Below, piece by piece: positions 13,857 through 22,016 of a DNA stretch of 32,793 bases (position 1 is the first letter of the stretch; each line of letters begins with the position of its first letter). A program made the position numbers and the translations under genes. Under the pieces are notes generated by a model. That model had not been told where the DNA came from, made no database searches, and worked only from the letters and a program-made list of their open reading frames with translations. Origin of the DNA: JBDSTW01 sp039914705 (GTDB lineage: Bacteria; Pseudomonadota; Gammaproteobacteria; SURF-13); NCBI GenBank assembly GCA_039914705.1, contig JBDSOT010000087.1, positions 1 to 32,793 of the forward strand. Direction: 5' to 3'.

Positions 13857-15018
13857 TCATTCTACGACATCCTTGTAGCCGAATGCGTTAAATAGCTCTC
13901 GACTTAAATCTTCTGCGATGGTCATCGGATCAGCTCCGGTTACACGAACATGCTCGGGCCACAAAATCTCCTCCTTCTCGTAGGGTTCCGAGTAATTGTT
14001 GGCGCGTATCCCCGTCATGATGCAAGTGCCTTTCGCTTTCAAATAAGCGCACGACACCAAATAGGGGACATCAGTGCCTGAAACATCCAAAAGCTCCTTG
14101 AGTAAATGGCAGAATGCTCGGAAAAGATCGCAGTAATCAGAATGCAAAACGTAACGAGTTACCCCTTTCACATCTGCTGTGTATATTCCCCGATAGAATA
14201 CAGAAACATATCCGGTTCGGTGAACTTCGGTTTCCCAATTTGGGTTTTCCCGCTGATCTCTCCCAAGCAGCCCGTCAATCGTCGGACGTGGAGCTATGTC
14301 ACTGGCAAGGTCGCAATAATCTTTGTACTGATTGCGCCGGGCATTGCCCCTTAAAACCCTTTCATAAGATGCCTCAAGAATATTCCACGCGGATTCTGGC
14401 GCGATCAAGGGCATCGCTTGAATGAAGAAGGCTGCTTCGGGCTTAGAATTCAATACCTCCCGCACTTCGTCTAGCCGCGTTTTTATTTGTTGACGTGCCC
14501 GATATTCAGCGGAAGCTGAGGTGAGGACAGCTTCCCTCACCTCGTGCGTTGTCATCGGGAAACTTGACTCTGAGTGTCTTGCATAAAAAGACCGATGCCC
14601 TGTGTGGGTGACCATATGAGGACGGCTAAGACTTGGCGGAATGTGAATTGCGATACAAAACTTTCCGTTGGCGAGCGGTATTGAAACGATTCGAAGACCT
14701 GGAATCCGAGGGTCAACCGAGGTGCTTGCCAAGCGTTCTAGATCTTGAGCAACACCCTCTCCTCCGTCCAGACCGACCAACTGATTATCTACATAAGAGA
14801 CCATCCATCGGTTCTTTGACCCCAATAAGCAAATGCCCACCTGCCGCGTTCGCCATTGCAGTAACGTCCTTCAAGAACTCGCGCTTGGCTTCCTTATCTG
14901 ATGAGCCGGAAAGCGTCTCTTTGTAATCAATGTAGAGGCCCTCCGAAATCTTTAGGGAAAGAAAATTCCTAAGCGATGCTTCAGTCAATCCGAGAAATTG
15001 CTGAGCGGTTAAATACAT
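13857..15018 (-). pseudogene. AlbA_2 (Schlafen-type) domain gene broken by a frameshift
   Basis: Two minus-strand frames join into one protein. The upstream one (ATG 15018) holds the first half of an AlbA_2 domain, with DYKETLSG...FLKDVTAMANAAGGHLLIGVKE, and hits a stop soon after. The other frame picks up with DNQLVGLDGGEGV and RPHMVTHTGHRSFYAR, the second half of the domain, and runs about 310 residues further to 13859. The shift lies near 14803-14812, at a GATGGATG tandem duplication. Removing one GATG copy restores a single frame of about 385 residues. AlbA_2 proteins are putative ATP-dependent regulators or defence-associated factors. The gene is either inactivated or contains a sequencing error; expression as two pieces is unlikely. 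The C-terminal part (about 180 residues) is unrecognised. Confidence 0.8.
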
Positions 15019-15034
15019 ATAACTACCATTAAAT

Positions 15035-15059
15035 GTAGCGTGCGCTATGCGCACGCTAC
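15035..15059. repeat. REP-like GC-rich palindrome, copy 1
   Basis: An 11 bp perfect inverted repeat (GTAGCGTGCGC and its complement) encloses a 3-base TAT loop. It lies just upstream of the AlbA_2 gene start. A related palindrome with the same GCGCACGCTAC arm lies at 15340-15360. Extragenic palindromes of this kind are common in gammaproteobacteria. Confidence 0.7.
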
Positions 15060-15076
15060 TGTTAGTAACTGCAGGT

Positions 15077-15223
15077 CTAGCGCTTTAATAAGATCAAGAC
15101 GCCGGCGGCGATGGCGATAATGCCCAGGATCAGGGAATCGTATTGGAAACTGATGTTGATTACGCTTCTAAGCCCCGTCGCAATTAGCCAAATTGCCAGC
15201 AAAATCATGCCCATATTTCTCAT
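15077..15223 (-). CDS. 48-residue two-helix membrane protein
   Basis: I choose the ATG at 15223 (MRNMGMILLAIWLIATGL) because GAGGA lies about 8 bases upstream; the longer frame to 15355 crosses a palindrome and reads poorly. Residues 4-19 and 30-46 are hydrophobic (SLILGIIAIAAGVLILLKR), separated by INISFQYD. Small proteins of this layout (one helix, polar turn, helix, basic end) are common and uncharacterised. The gene sits between two REP-like palindromes. Confidence 0.6.
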   Translation of the reverse strand: MRNMGMILLAIWLIATGLRSVINISFQYDSLILGIIAIAAGVLILLKR

Positions 15224-15339
15224 TATCATCTTCCTCGTGGTGGGTGTGTCCGGCGGATGATAGCGCGTAGCTTGTATGGAGTAAAATAACAAAGAGTGGC
15301 GTGCGCTGCGGACACCCGTACCAGTAATGCAGAAACCAT

Positions 15340-15360
15340 CGTGCGCACAGCGCACGCTAC
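15340..15360. repeat. REP-like GC-rich palindrome, copy 2
   Basis: CGTGCGC-ACA-GCGCACG forms a 7 bp perfect stem with a 3-base loop, followed by CTAC. The arm GCGCACGCTAC is identical to the one in copy 1, about 300 bases away. It overlaps the last codons of hemW, whose TAG stop lies inside the repeat, and may help end that transcript. Confidence 0.65.
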
Positions 15361-16520
15361 TTCGGTGGCAAAAAAAATTCAGTCAAATTATTAAGGTAAA
15401 GCTTGCCTAATTCTGTCGGTCGTATCTCCTGGGCATCGCATTCGATCAGGCCGCGTTGCTCGGCTTGATTGAGTGGCTTCTCTATATGCGAGAGCGGCAG
15501 GCCGGTGCGCTCGGTGAATAAGGGCGTGGCAAACCCCTCACTCAAGCGCAGGGCATTCAACATGAATTCAAAGGCCGCATCGTCCGGGCTGAGCGCGGTT
15601 TCTTCGCCGATACATGCGGGACTGCCCGCGCTATCCAGATAGGTTTGCGGTTGCTTCTGTTTCCAAATCCGCGTGATGCCCTGCTGGGAGCCATCGGTGA
15701 TCTTGCCATGCCCGCCAGCGCCAATCCCCAAATAATCACCGAATTGCCAGTAATTTAAATTATGCCGGCATTGCCGTCCCGCCTTGGCATAGGCCGACAC
15801 TTCATATTGACTGAAGCCGCCATCAGCCAGCATTTCCTGACATTGCTCCTGCATCTGCCAGGATTCATCATCTGTGGGCAACACGGGTGGCTGGTGATGA
15901 AACAGCGTATTAGGTTCGATAGTCAGTTGGTAAAGCGAGATATGGGTGGGTTCCAGGGCGATGGCCGTATTTACATCGGCGATGGCCTGCGAGATACGTT
16001 GGCCGGGTAAGCCAAACATCAGGTCGAGATTGAAGTTATCAAACCCGGCGGCGTGCGCGGCCTCGGCGGCGACTATAGCCTCGCGGCGGCCGTGGATACG
16101 TCCAACACTGCTCAGAAGGTCATCATTAAAACTTTGCACACCAATGGACAGACGATTAATGCCTGCGCCGCGAAACTCATGGAATTTCTGCATCTCGCTG
16201 CTGCCGGGGTTTGCCTCCAGCGTAATCTCTGCGTCGGGGTTGACGGTAAGACGCGCGCGGATGCCGCACAACAGCCTGTCGATGGCATCGGGAGAGAACA
16301 GGCTGGGTGTACCGCCGCCGATAAAAATACTCGTCACGCGCCGCCCCCACACGCGCGGCAAATCTTGCTCAAGATCGTGGATCAACGCTTGTACGTACTC
16401 GCGTTCCGGCAGCGCATCTTTTTTTTCATGCGAATTGAAGTCGCAATACGGGCACTTACGCGCACACCAGGGGAGATGGATATAAAGGGAAAGCGGGGGC
16501 AGGGCGACAAAGTTAAACAC
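15357..16520 (-). CDS. hemW: Radical SAM heme chaperone HemW
   Basis: The 387-residue protein carries the radical-SAM cluster motif CARKCPYC (C19, C23, C26) after LYIHLPW, then the family signatures IFIGGGTPS, LEANPGS, RLSIGVQSFN and NLDLMFGLPGQ. HemW binds heme and is thought to insert it into respiratory enzymes. It was formerly annotated as an anaerobic coproporphyrinogen oxidase. The length is typical of HemW (about 380), with the C-terminal winged-helix-like end. The start is GTG at 16520 without a clear ribosome site. HemW is relevant to the heme-rich oxidase locus nearby, but its pairing with rdgB is a standard chromosomal arrangement. Confidence 0.95.
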   Translation of the reverse strand: MFNFVALPPLSLYIHLPWCARKCPYCDFNSHEKKDALPEREYVQALIHDLEQDLPRVWGRRVTSIFIGGGTPSLFSPDAIDRLLCGIRARLTVNPDAEITLEANPGSSEMQKFHEFRGAGINRLSIGVQSFNDDLLSSVGRIHGRREAIVAAEAAHAAGFDNFNLDLMFGLPGQRISQAIADVNTAIALEPTHISLYQLTIEPNTLFHHQPPVLPTDDESWQMQEQCQEMLADGGFSQYEVSAYAKAGRQCRHNLNYWQFGDYLGIGAGGHGKITDGSQQGITRIWKQKQPQTYLDSAGSPACIGEETALSPDDAAFEFMLNALRLSEGFATPLFTERTGLPLSHIEKPLNQAEQRGLIECDAQEIRPTELGKLYLNNLTEFFLPPK

Positions 16521-16592
16521 TAGCGGCTAAGGATTGCTCAATCATGGTCTGGGAGAAAGATGGCGATCTGCATGAGTTGAGATAAGCCGGGG

Positions 16593-17183
16593 TCACGTAT
16601 CTTTAAGCAGGCTCGCTAATTGTCGCAGCGCCTTGGCGCGGTGGCTGAGTTGATTTTTTACGGCGGGAAGCAGTTCAGCGGCGGCGCAGCGGTGCGTGGG
16701 GACGTAGAACACCGGGTCATAGCCGAAGCCGAAGTCACCTTGAGGTTTAAATAATATGCGGCCTTCCCAGGAACCCTGGGAGATGAGCGGGGTGGCGTCG
16801 TCTGCGTGACGCAAATAGACCATTACACATTGGAAGCGCGCGCGCCGTTGGTGTTCGGGGATGTCGTTCAATGCCTGCAATAATTTTTCGACGTTTTGCG
16901 CGTCGCTGGCGGCAGGTCCGGCATAGCGCGTGGAATAGATGCCGGGCGCACCGTTGAGCGCTTCAACTTCGAGGCCGGAGTCGTCGGCGAGCGCGGGCAA
17001 GCCGGTGTGGTGAGCCGCGTGGCGCGCCTTGAGAATGGCGTTTTCCACGAAGCTTAGGCCCGTCTCTTCCACCGGGGGGACATTGAAATCGGACTGCGCG
17101 ACGAGTTCTATCGCGCCTTCGGAGAGGGCCTCGATCTCGCGCAGTTTGCCGAGATTGTTGCTGGCTAATACGATGCGTTTCAT
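16593..17183 (-). CDS. rdgB: dITP/XTP pyrophosphatase (RdgB/HAM1 family)
   Basis: This enzyme hydrolyses non-canonical purine triphosphates (ITP, dITP, XTP) to monophosphates, keeping them out of DNA and RNA. The 196-residue sequence shows the N-terminal SNNLGKLREI nucleotide-binding motif, DDSGLEVEALNGAPGIYSTRYAG (catalytic acidic residues) and GFGYDPVFYVP. The length is normal for the family. It is upstream of hemW and downstream of rph in the same direction, a conserved gammaproteobacterial grouping. Confidence 0.96.
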   Translation of the reverse strand: MKRIVLASNNLGKLREIEALSEGAIELVAQSDFNVPPVEETGLSFVENAILKARHAAHHTGLPALADDSGLEVEALNGAPGIYSTRYAGPAASDAQNVEKLLQALNDIPEHQRRARFQCVMVYLRHADDATPLISQGSWEGRILFKPQGDFGFGYDPVFYVPTHRCAAAELLPAVKNQLSHRAKALRQLASLLKDT

Positions 17184-17280
17184 ATCAATAAAGTAGTCTG
17201 TGGTTAGTGAAAAATAAACTTAATTTAAGTATATGTAACCTGATCAATTCTGACTGAAACTAACCATTACTTGCGAGTTA

Positions 17281-17997
17281 TCACTCGTCTAATACCGTCC
17301 GTTGCTTCTTGATTAATTCGGTAATCCCGCCCTTGGCCAATTCCAGCATGGCGAGCAGTTCGTTCATATGATAGGCATGACCCTCAGCCGTGCCTTGAAT
17401 CTCAATAAAACCGCCGGCCTCGTTCATTACCACATTCATATCGGTCTCCGCCTCGGAGTCTTCACTGTAATCCAGGTCGAGCACCGGGTGACTTTGGTAA
17501 ATCCCCACCGAGACCGCTGCGATGTAGCCGTGGATCGGGTCTTTGGAAATAACCCGGCGCTTGCGCAGTTGTTTGACGGCATCGACCAGCGCGATATAAC
17601 CACCAGTAATCGCGGCGGTACGCGTCCCGCCATCAGCCTGGATGACATCGCAATCGACCACGATGCTGCGCTCGCCCAAGGCCGCGAGATCGACCACAGA
17701 ACGCAGTGAACGCCCGATCAAACGCTGAATCTCCAAGGTGCGGCCGCCTTGCTTGCCGCGGGCTGCCTCACGATCCATGCGTTTATTGGTGGAACGCGGC
17801 AACATGCCATATTCGGCGGTCACCCATCCCTCACCTTTCCCCTTGAGAAAATGCGGAACGCGATCCTCCACGGTGGCGTTGCAAATGACCTTGGTATCGC
17901 CAAACTCGACCATCACCGAGCCTTCGGCATGTTTCGTGTAATTTCTCGTTAGTGTGATGGGGCGCAGTTCATTCAAGGCTCGTCCGCTCGGGCGCAT
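17281..17997 (-). CDS. rph: Ribonuclease PH
   Basis: RNase PH is a phosphate-dependent 3'-5' exoribonuclease that trims the 3' ends of tRNA precursors. The 238-residue protein starts with the family signature MRPSGRALNELRP and contains RGKQGGRTLEIQRLIGRSLR, DCDVIQADGGTRTAAITGGYIAL (phosphate-binding and active site region) and LDLDYSEDSEAETDMNVV. The length matches the family. It is read away from gmk, with a 182-base divergent gap between the two starts. Confidence 0.97.
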   Translation of the reverse strand: MRPSGRALNELRPITLTRNYTKHAEGSVMVEFGDTKVICNATVEDRVPHFLKGKGEGWVTAEYGMLPRSTNKRMDREAARGKQGGRTLEIQRLIGRSLRSVVDLAALGERSIVVDCDVIQADGGTRTAAITGGYIALVDAVKQLRKRRVISKDPIHGYIAAVSVGIYQSHPVLDLDYSEDSEAETDMNVVMNEAGGFIEIQGTAEGHAYHMNELLAMLELAKGGITELIKKQRTVLDE

Positions 17998-18110
17998 ACT
18001 GGGTAATCCGGGAATATGAAGGGTGCGTAGCTTAGCACATCAAGCCTGTTCAGACATGACAGCGGGCTACTCATCCGGCAGCAATTCGCGTCCCCAAACA
18101 TTTCGAGGCC

Positions 18111-18140
18111 TTAACAGCGCATCAGTTCGCACGGTATAGT
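18111..18140 (+). promoter_or_regulatory. Probable sigma-70 promoter for gmk
   Basis: TTAACA and TATAGT are separated by 18 bases. The leader is about 30-35 bases and includes the AGGAGG ribosome site ahead of the TTG start of gmk. Confidence 0.5.
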
Positions 18141-18179
18141 AGAGATTCACTAAACTTTTCCAAGCAGGAGGACACGGCC

Positions 18180-18794
18180 TTGAGTTGTGGAACGCTGTAT
18201 ATCATCGCGGCACCGTCCGGCGGCGGAAAATCGAGCCTCGTTGGCGCCCTGGTAAAGGCCATGCCCAAGCTCAAGGTTTCGGTGTCACACACCACCCGCC
18301 CCATGCGGCCCGGCGAGCGGGAAGGTGTCGAGTATCACTTCGTGGATCAGGCCAGCTTCGATGCCTTACTGCTGGAAAATACCTTTCTCGAACATGCCCG
18401 GGTATTCGATCACTGTTACGGCACCTCGCGTGAATGGGTATTGGAGCGCCTGCGCGAAGGCACCGACGTCATCCTTGAAATCGACTGGCAGGGGGCGCGG
18501 CAGGTGCGCAAATTATTGCCGCAAAGCGTGGGCATTTTCATCTTGCCGCCCTCGCGCCAATTGCTGGACGAGCGTTTGCATGCGCGCGCGCAGGATCCGG
18601 ACGAGGTGATCGCACGACGCATGCGTGGCGCGATTACCGAACTCGCGCACTACGACGAGTTTGATTACCTGGTGCTGAATGATGATTTCACCTCCGCACT
18701 GGCCGACCTGCAAGCCATTATTCGTTGCCGGCAATTGAGAACGCCGGTGCAGGTCGTCAATTTAAAGGACTTATTGACCAGTTTATTAGTATAA
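18180..18794 (+). CDS. gmk: Guanylate kinase
   Basis: Gmk phosphorylates GMP to GDP. The 204-residue protein has the P-loop APSGGGKSSL near the N-terminus, VSHTTRPMRPGEREGVEYHFV (GMP-binding) and DVILEIDWQGARQVR. The start is a TTG at 18180, supported by AGGAGG with 9 bases spacing and by the family N-terminus (G-x-LYIIAAPSG). It is followed by rpoZ after a 65-base gap, the usual gmk-rpoZ-spoT order. Confidence 0.96.
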   Translation: MSCGTLYIIAAPSGGGKSSLVGALVKAMPKLKVSVSHTTRPMRPGEREGVEYHFVDQASFDALLLENTFLEHARVFDHCYGTSREWVLERLREGTDVILEIDWQGARQVRKLLPQSVGIFILPPSRQLLDERLHARAQDPDEVIARRMRGAITELAHYDEFDYLVLNDDFTSALADLQAIIRCRQLRTPVQVVNLKDLLTSLLV

Positions 18795-18859
18795 TGGCTC
18801 GCATAGTCTATGTTTCATCTCGTTTAATCCCATCACCGAACCGCTTCAGGAGTACAGCT

Positions 18860-19132
18860 ATGGCCCGCGTCACCGTGGAAGATTGCCTCGATAAAGTCGA
18901 CAACCGTTTTCAACTCGTGCTGATGGCATCCAAACGCGCGCGCCAGCTTGCCATGGGCATGGAGCCGCTGGTGCCTTGGGAAAACGACAAGCCTACGGTG
19001 GTTGCGCTACGCGAAATCGCCGCAGACAAGATCAATCGCTCAATTTTGGATGATATCAGCCAGCGCCAACCCGAGCCTGAGATCGCCGTTGAGATAGCAT
19101 CCGCAGAAAAAGAAAAGGTCGAAGAAATCTGA
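18860..19132 (+). CDS. rpoZ: RNA polymerase omega subunit
   Basis: The 90-residue protein starts at ATG 18860 (MARVTVEDCLDKV), with AGGAG 7 bases upstream. A longer frame opens earlier but overlaps gmk. The conserved stretch NRFQLVLMASKRARQL and the TVVALREIAADKI region identify omega, which stabilises the beta' subunit and binds ppGpp together with it. The C-terminus is acidic. Linkage to spoT, the ppGpp enzyme, is classical. Confidence 0.96.
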   Translation: MARVTVEDCLDKVDNRFQLVLMASKRARQLAMGMEPLVPWENDKPTVVALREIAADKINRSILDDISQRQPEPEIAVEIASAEKEKVEEI

Positions 19133-19150
19133 AAACTCGCTTGAGTTTTT
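19132..19150 (+). terminator. Weak possible terminator or attenuator after rpoZ
   Basis: A 7 bp AT-rich stem (AAAACTC/GAGTTTT, loop GCTT) with a short T tract overlaps the rpoZ stop. The stem is too weak for a strong terminator, so it may only reduce transcription into spoT. Confidence 0.35.
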
Positions 19151-19210
19151 AAGTTCTTGGTCTGGCCGGAAAGAGACTCGCAACCACATACTTAAACTGA
19201 ACAGGACCCC

Positions 19211-21346
19211 ATGTTCCTCATCGGCGATCTAACCGCCATGCTTGATGCCTACCTGGAACCAAGCCAGGTCGAACAGGTGCACCGGGCCTACGAATTCGGC
19301 GCCCGCGCCCATGAAGGCCAGCAGCGCCTGTCCGGCGAACCCTACATCTATCACCCGCTGGCCGTTGCCAGAATCCTCGCCGAAATGCACATGGACGCGC
19401 AGAGCATCATGGCCGCCCTGCTGCACGATGTCATCGAAGACACCGCCACCGCCAAGGAGCAACTCGCCAAAGACTTCGGCGACGAGGTTGCCGAAGTGGT
19501 CGATGGCGTCAGCAAGCTCACCCACTTCAAATTCGGCACCCGCGCCGAGGCCCAGGCCGAAAATTTTCGCAAGATGCTACTGGCCATGGCGCGCGACATC
19601 CGCGTTATCCTGGTAAAGCTCGCCGACCGTCTGCATAACATGCGTACCCTCGGTGCCGTCCCCACCGAAAAGCGTCGCCGCATCGCGCGCGAAACCCTGG
19701 AAATCTATGCGCCCATCGCCAACCGTCTGGGCATGAACAGCCTGCGTCTGGAGCTTGAGGATTTAGGCTTCGCTGCGCTGTATCCGGCGCGCTACCGCGT
19801 CCTCGCCGAGGCCGTGAAGCGCGCGCGCGGCAACCGCAAGGAGGTTGTGCGCCAGATTGAAAACTCGCTCAAGCGCCGCCTGCGTGAAGAGGAACTGCCG
19901 GGCGAGGTTATCGGGCGGGAAAAATATCTGTACAGCATTTACAAGAAGATGAAGGCCAAGGCGCTGTCGTTCGGTGAGGTTACCGACGTCTACGCCTTCC
20001 GTATTATCGTGGAGTCGGTCGACCAGTGTTATCGGGTGCTGGGTGCCGTGCATAATCTTTATAAACCGGTGCCGGGCCGCTTCAAGGATTACATCGCCTT
20101 GCCCAAGGCCAATGGTTATCAATCTCTGCATACGTCTTTATTCGGCCCCTACGGCGTGCCTATCGAGGTGCAGATTCGCACCAAAGACATGGACAAGATC
20201 TCCAGCGCCGGCATCGCCGCGCACTGGCTGTATAAATCCAGCGACGGCGGGGGCAGCAGCACGCAAAAACGCGCTAACGAATGGTTGCGCGGCCTGCTTG
20301 AGATGCAGATGAACGCCGGTAACTCGCTGGAGTTTCTGGAAAACGTAAAGATCGACTTATTCCCCGACGAAGTTTACGTGTTTACGCCCAAGGGCAAGAT
20401 TATGGAGTTGCCGCGCGATGCCACAGTGGTTGACTTCGCCTTCGCCGTGCACACCGATGTCGGCAACTCCTGTATCGCCGCCAAGGTCGATCACCGGCGC
20501 GCCTCGTTAAGCACCACACTGCATAATGGTCAGTATGTGGAAATCATCACCGCGCCAGGCGCGCGGCCCAATCCCGCCTGGTTGAATTTCGTGGTCACCG
20601 CCAAGGCGCGCGCCAATATCCGGCATTATCTGAAAAATCTTAAACACGATGAATCCATGGAGCTTGGTCGGCGCCTGCTGGACAAGGCATTGGACAGCTT
20701 TAGTCTATCCATCAACGACCTGCCGCCGGGTAGTCTCAGTGAATTGTTGCAGGAATATAAACTCAAATCGCTGGATGATCTGTTTGAGGATATTGGTCTT
20801 GGCAATCGCATGGCGGTCCTGGTGGCGCGTCGTCTGGCACCGATCAGCGAAGATGTCAGCGCAGACAAGGCCAGCGGCAAACAGGCCCGCACCGGCGCAG
20901 ATCACCCCCTGTCGATCAGGGGCACTGAGGGCATGGTGGTTACCTTCGCCAAGTGCTGCCGGCCAATTCCGGGCGACCCGATATTGGGCTTCGTCAGCGC
21001 CGGGCGCGGCATCGTCATTCATACGGAGGCGTGTAACAATGTGGCCGAGTTTCGCAAGCGCCCGGAGAAGTGGCTCGACGTCGAGTGGGCGCCGAATGTC
21101 GAAGGTGAATTTCCCGTGGAGATTCGCGTCGAGGTCGCCAATCAGCGTGGCGTATTGGCCATCGTCGCGGCCGCCATTGCAGAGTTGGGCGCGAACGTCG
21201 AAAATGTCGGCGTCGAAGAGCACGATGGCATGTATACCGCCATCACCTTTACGCTGGCCGTGCGCAATCGCATTCATCTAGCCAAGATTCTGCGCCGCTT
21301 GCGTTCGATCCCGGTGGTGGTGCGGATTACGCGTACCAAGGGGTGA
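19211..21346 (+). CDS. spoT: Bifunctional (p)ppGpp synthetase/hydrolase SpoT
   Basis: The 711-residue protein has the full RelA/SpoT layout. The N-terminal HD hydrolase domain is intact (LLHDVIEDT, RLHNMRTL). The synthetase domain follows with GRFKDYIALPKANGYQSLHTS-type and EVQIRT motifs. Next come a TGS domain (VYVFTPKGKIMELPRDATVVDFA), a zinc-finger-like CCRPIPGDPILGF region and a C-terminal ACT domain (VANQRGVLAIVAAAIAELGANVENV). The length is close to E. coli SpoT (702). Both activities look competent. It sets the alarmone level in response to starvation. It is downstream of rpoZ and upstream of ridA. Confidence 0.97.
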   Translation: MFLIGDLTAMLDAYLEPSQVEQVHRAYEFGARAHEGQQRLSGEPYIYHPLAVARILAEMHMDAQSIMAALLHDVIEDTATAKEQLAKDFGDEVAEVVDGVSKLTHFKFGTRAEAQAENFRKMLLAMARDIRVILVKLADRLHNMRTLGAVPTEKRRRIARETLEIYAPIANRLGMNSLRLELEDLGFAALYPARYRVLAEAVKRARGNRKEVVRQIENSLKRRLREEELPGEVIGREKYLYSIYKKMKAKALSFGEVTDVYAFRIIVESVDQCYRVLGAVHNLYKPVPGRFKDYIALPKANGYQSLHTSLFGPYGVPIEVQIRTKDMDKISSAGIAAHWLYKSSDGGGSSTQKRANEWLRGLLEMQMNAGNSLEFLENVKIDLFPDEVYVFTPKGKIMELPRDATVVDFAFAVHTDVGNSCIAAKVDHRRASLSTTLHNGQYVEIITAPGARPNPAWLNFVVTAKARANIRHYLKNLKHDESMELGRRLLDKALDSFSLSINDLPPGSLSELLQEYKLKSLDDLFEDIGLGNRMAVLVARRLAPISEDVSADKASGKQARTGADHPLSIRGTEGMVVTFAKCCRPIPGDPILGFVSAGRGIVIHTEACNNVAEFRKRPEKWLDVEWAPNVEGEFPVEIRVEVANQRGVLAIVAAAIAELGANVENVGVEEHDGMYTAITFTLAVRNRIHLAKILRRLRSIPVVVRITRTKG

Positions 21347-21366
21347 GGTGCGAAGCACCGAACGCC

Positions 21367-21458
21367 CTGCCATGGATGGCAGAGCTGGGGGTTTAGGGAA
21401 CCCATATCGTCCCGCCAAGGACGGCAACATTGAACCGCAGCGGACGTATCGTCCGTGA
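21367..21458. other. Two hairpins in the spoT-ridA gap
   Basis: The 141-base gap holds CTGCCA-TGGA-TGGCAG (21367-21382) and CGGACG-TAT-CGTCCG (about 21442-21456). Neither is followed by a T run, so they are not obvious intrinsic terminators. They may be extragenic repeats, RNA processing sites or Rho-related structures. Confidence 0.4.
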
Positions 21459-21487
21459 TAACAATTTTTAGATCCATCAGGAATCTC

Positions 21488-21877
21488 ATGACCACAAAAC
21501 ATGTCGTCAGCACCGACCAGGCCCCGGCGGCCATCGGCACTTACTCACAGGCCATTAAGGTTGGCAATACGGTTTATCTATCGGGTCAAATTCCATTGCA
21601 GCCCGCAACGATGGAGCTGGTCACCGGCGACGCGCGCGCGGAGATCGGTCAGGTGTTCGACAACCTGCAAGCCGTGGCAATTGCAGCGGGCGGCAGGCTT
21701 GCAGACATCGTTAAATTGAATGTATTTCTCACCGACCTTGCGCATTTTCCATTGGTGAATGAAGTTATGGCACGCTACTTTAAAGAACCTTACCCGGCGC
21801 GCGCCGCCATCGGCGTTGCCGCGTTGCCTAAAGGTGCCGCAGTGGAAATGGATGCTGTCATGGTATTGGCGGAATAG
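21488..21877 (+). CDS. ridA: Reactive intermediate/imine deaminase RidA
   Basis: RidA hydrolyses the reactive enamine/imine intermediates made by PLP enzymes such as threonine dehydratase. The 129-residue protein starts at ATG 21488, with AGGA about 6 bases before it. It shows APAAIGTYSQAIKVG, YLSGQIPL and PARAAIGVAALPKGAAVEMDA, which includes the conserved arginine that binds the substrate carboxylate. The length is typical of the trimeric YjgF/YER057c family. It sits between spoT and recG, as in many gammaproteobacteria. Confidence 0.95.
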   Translation: MTTKHVVSTDQAPAAIGTYSQAIKVGNTVYLSGQIPLQPATMELVTGDARAEIGQVFDNLQAVAIAAGGRLADIVKLNVFLTDLAHFPLVNEVMARYFKEPYPARAAIGVAALPKGAAVEMDAVMVLAE

Positions 21878-22016
21878 TGCATAATTTCTCCTGCGATTTT
21901 CATGTAGTCACGCTGGAATTTGCCCACCTGATTCCCGCATCACTTACCAGGCCGCGCGTCCCCTGAGTCGAACACCCTCACATCATACCGGCGCAACGTC
22001 AGCGCGGAATTCCGCA

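Noticed and set aside
14785..14840. Programmed ribosomal frameshift in the AlbA_2 gene
   Set aside because: There is no slippery heptamer or downstream structure at the junction; a GATG duplication explains it more simply.
15357..16520. Oxygen-independent coproporphyrinogen III oxidase (HemN)
   Set aside because: The length and N-terminal CxxxCxxC context, and the link to rdgB, fit HemW, the heme chaperone, better.
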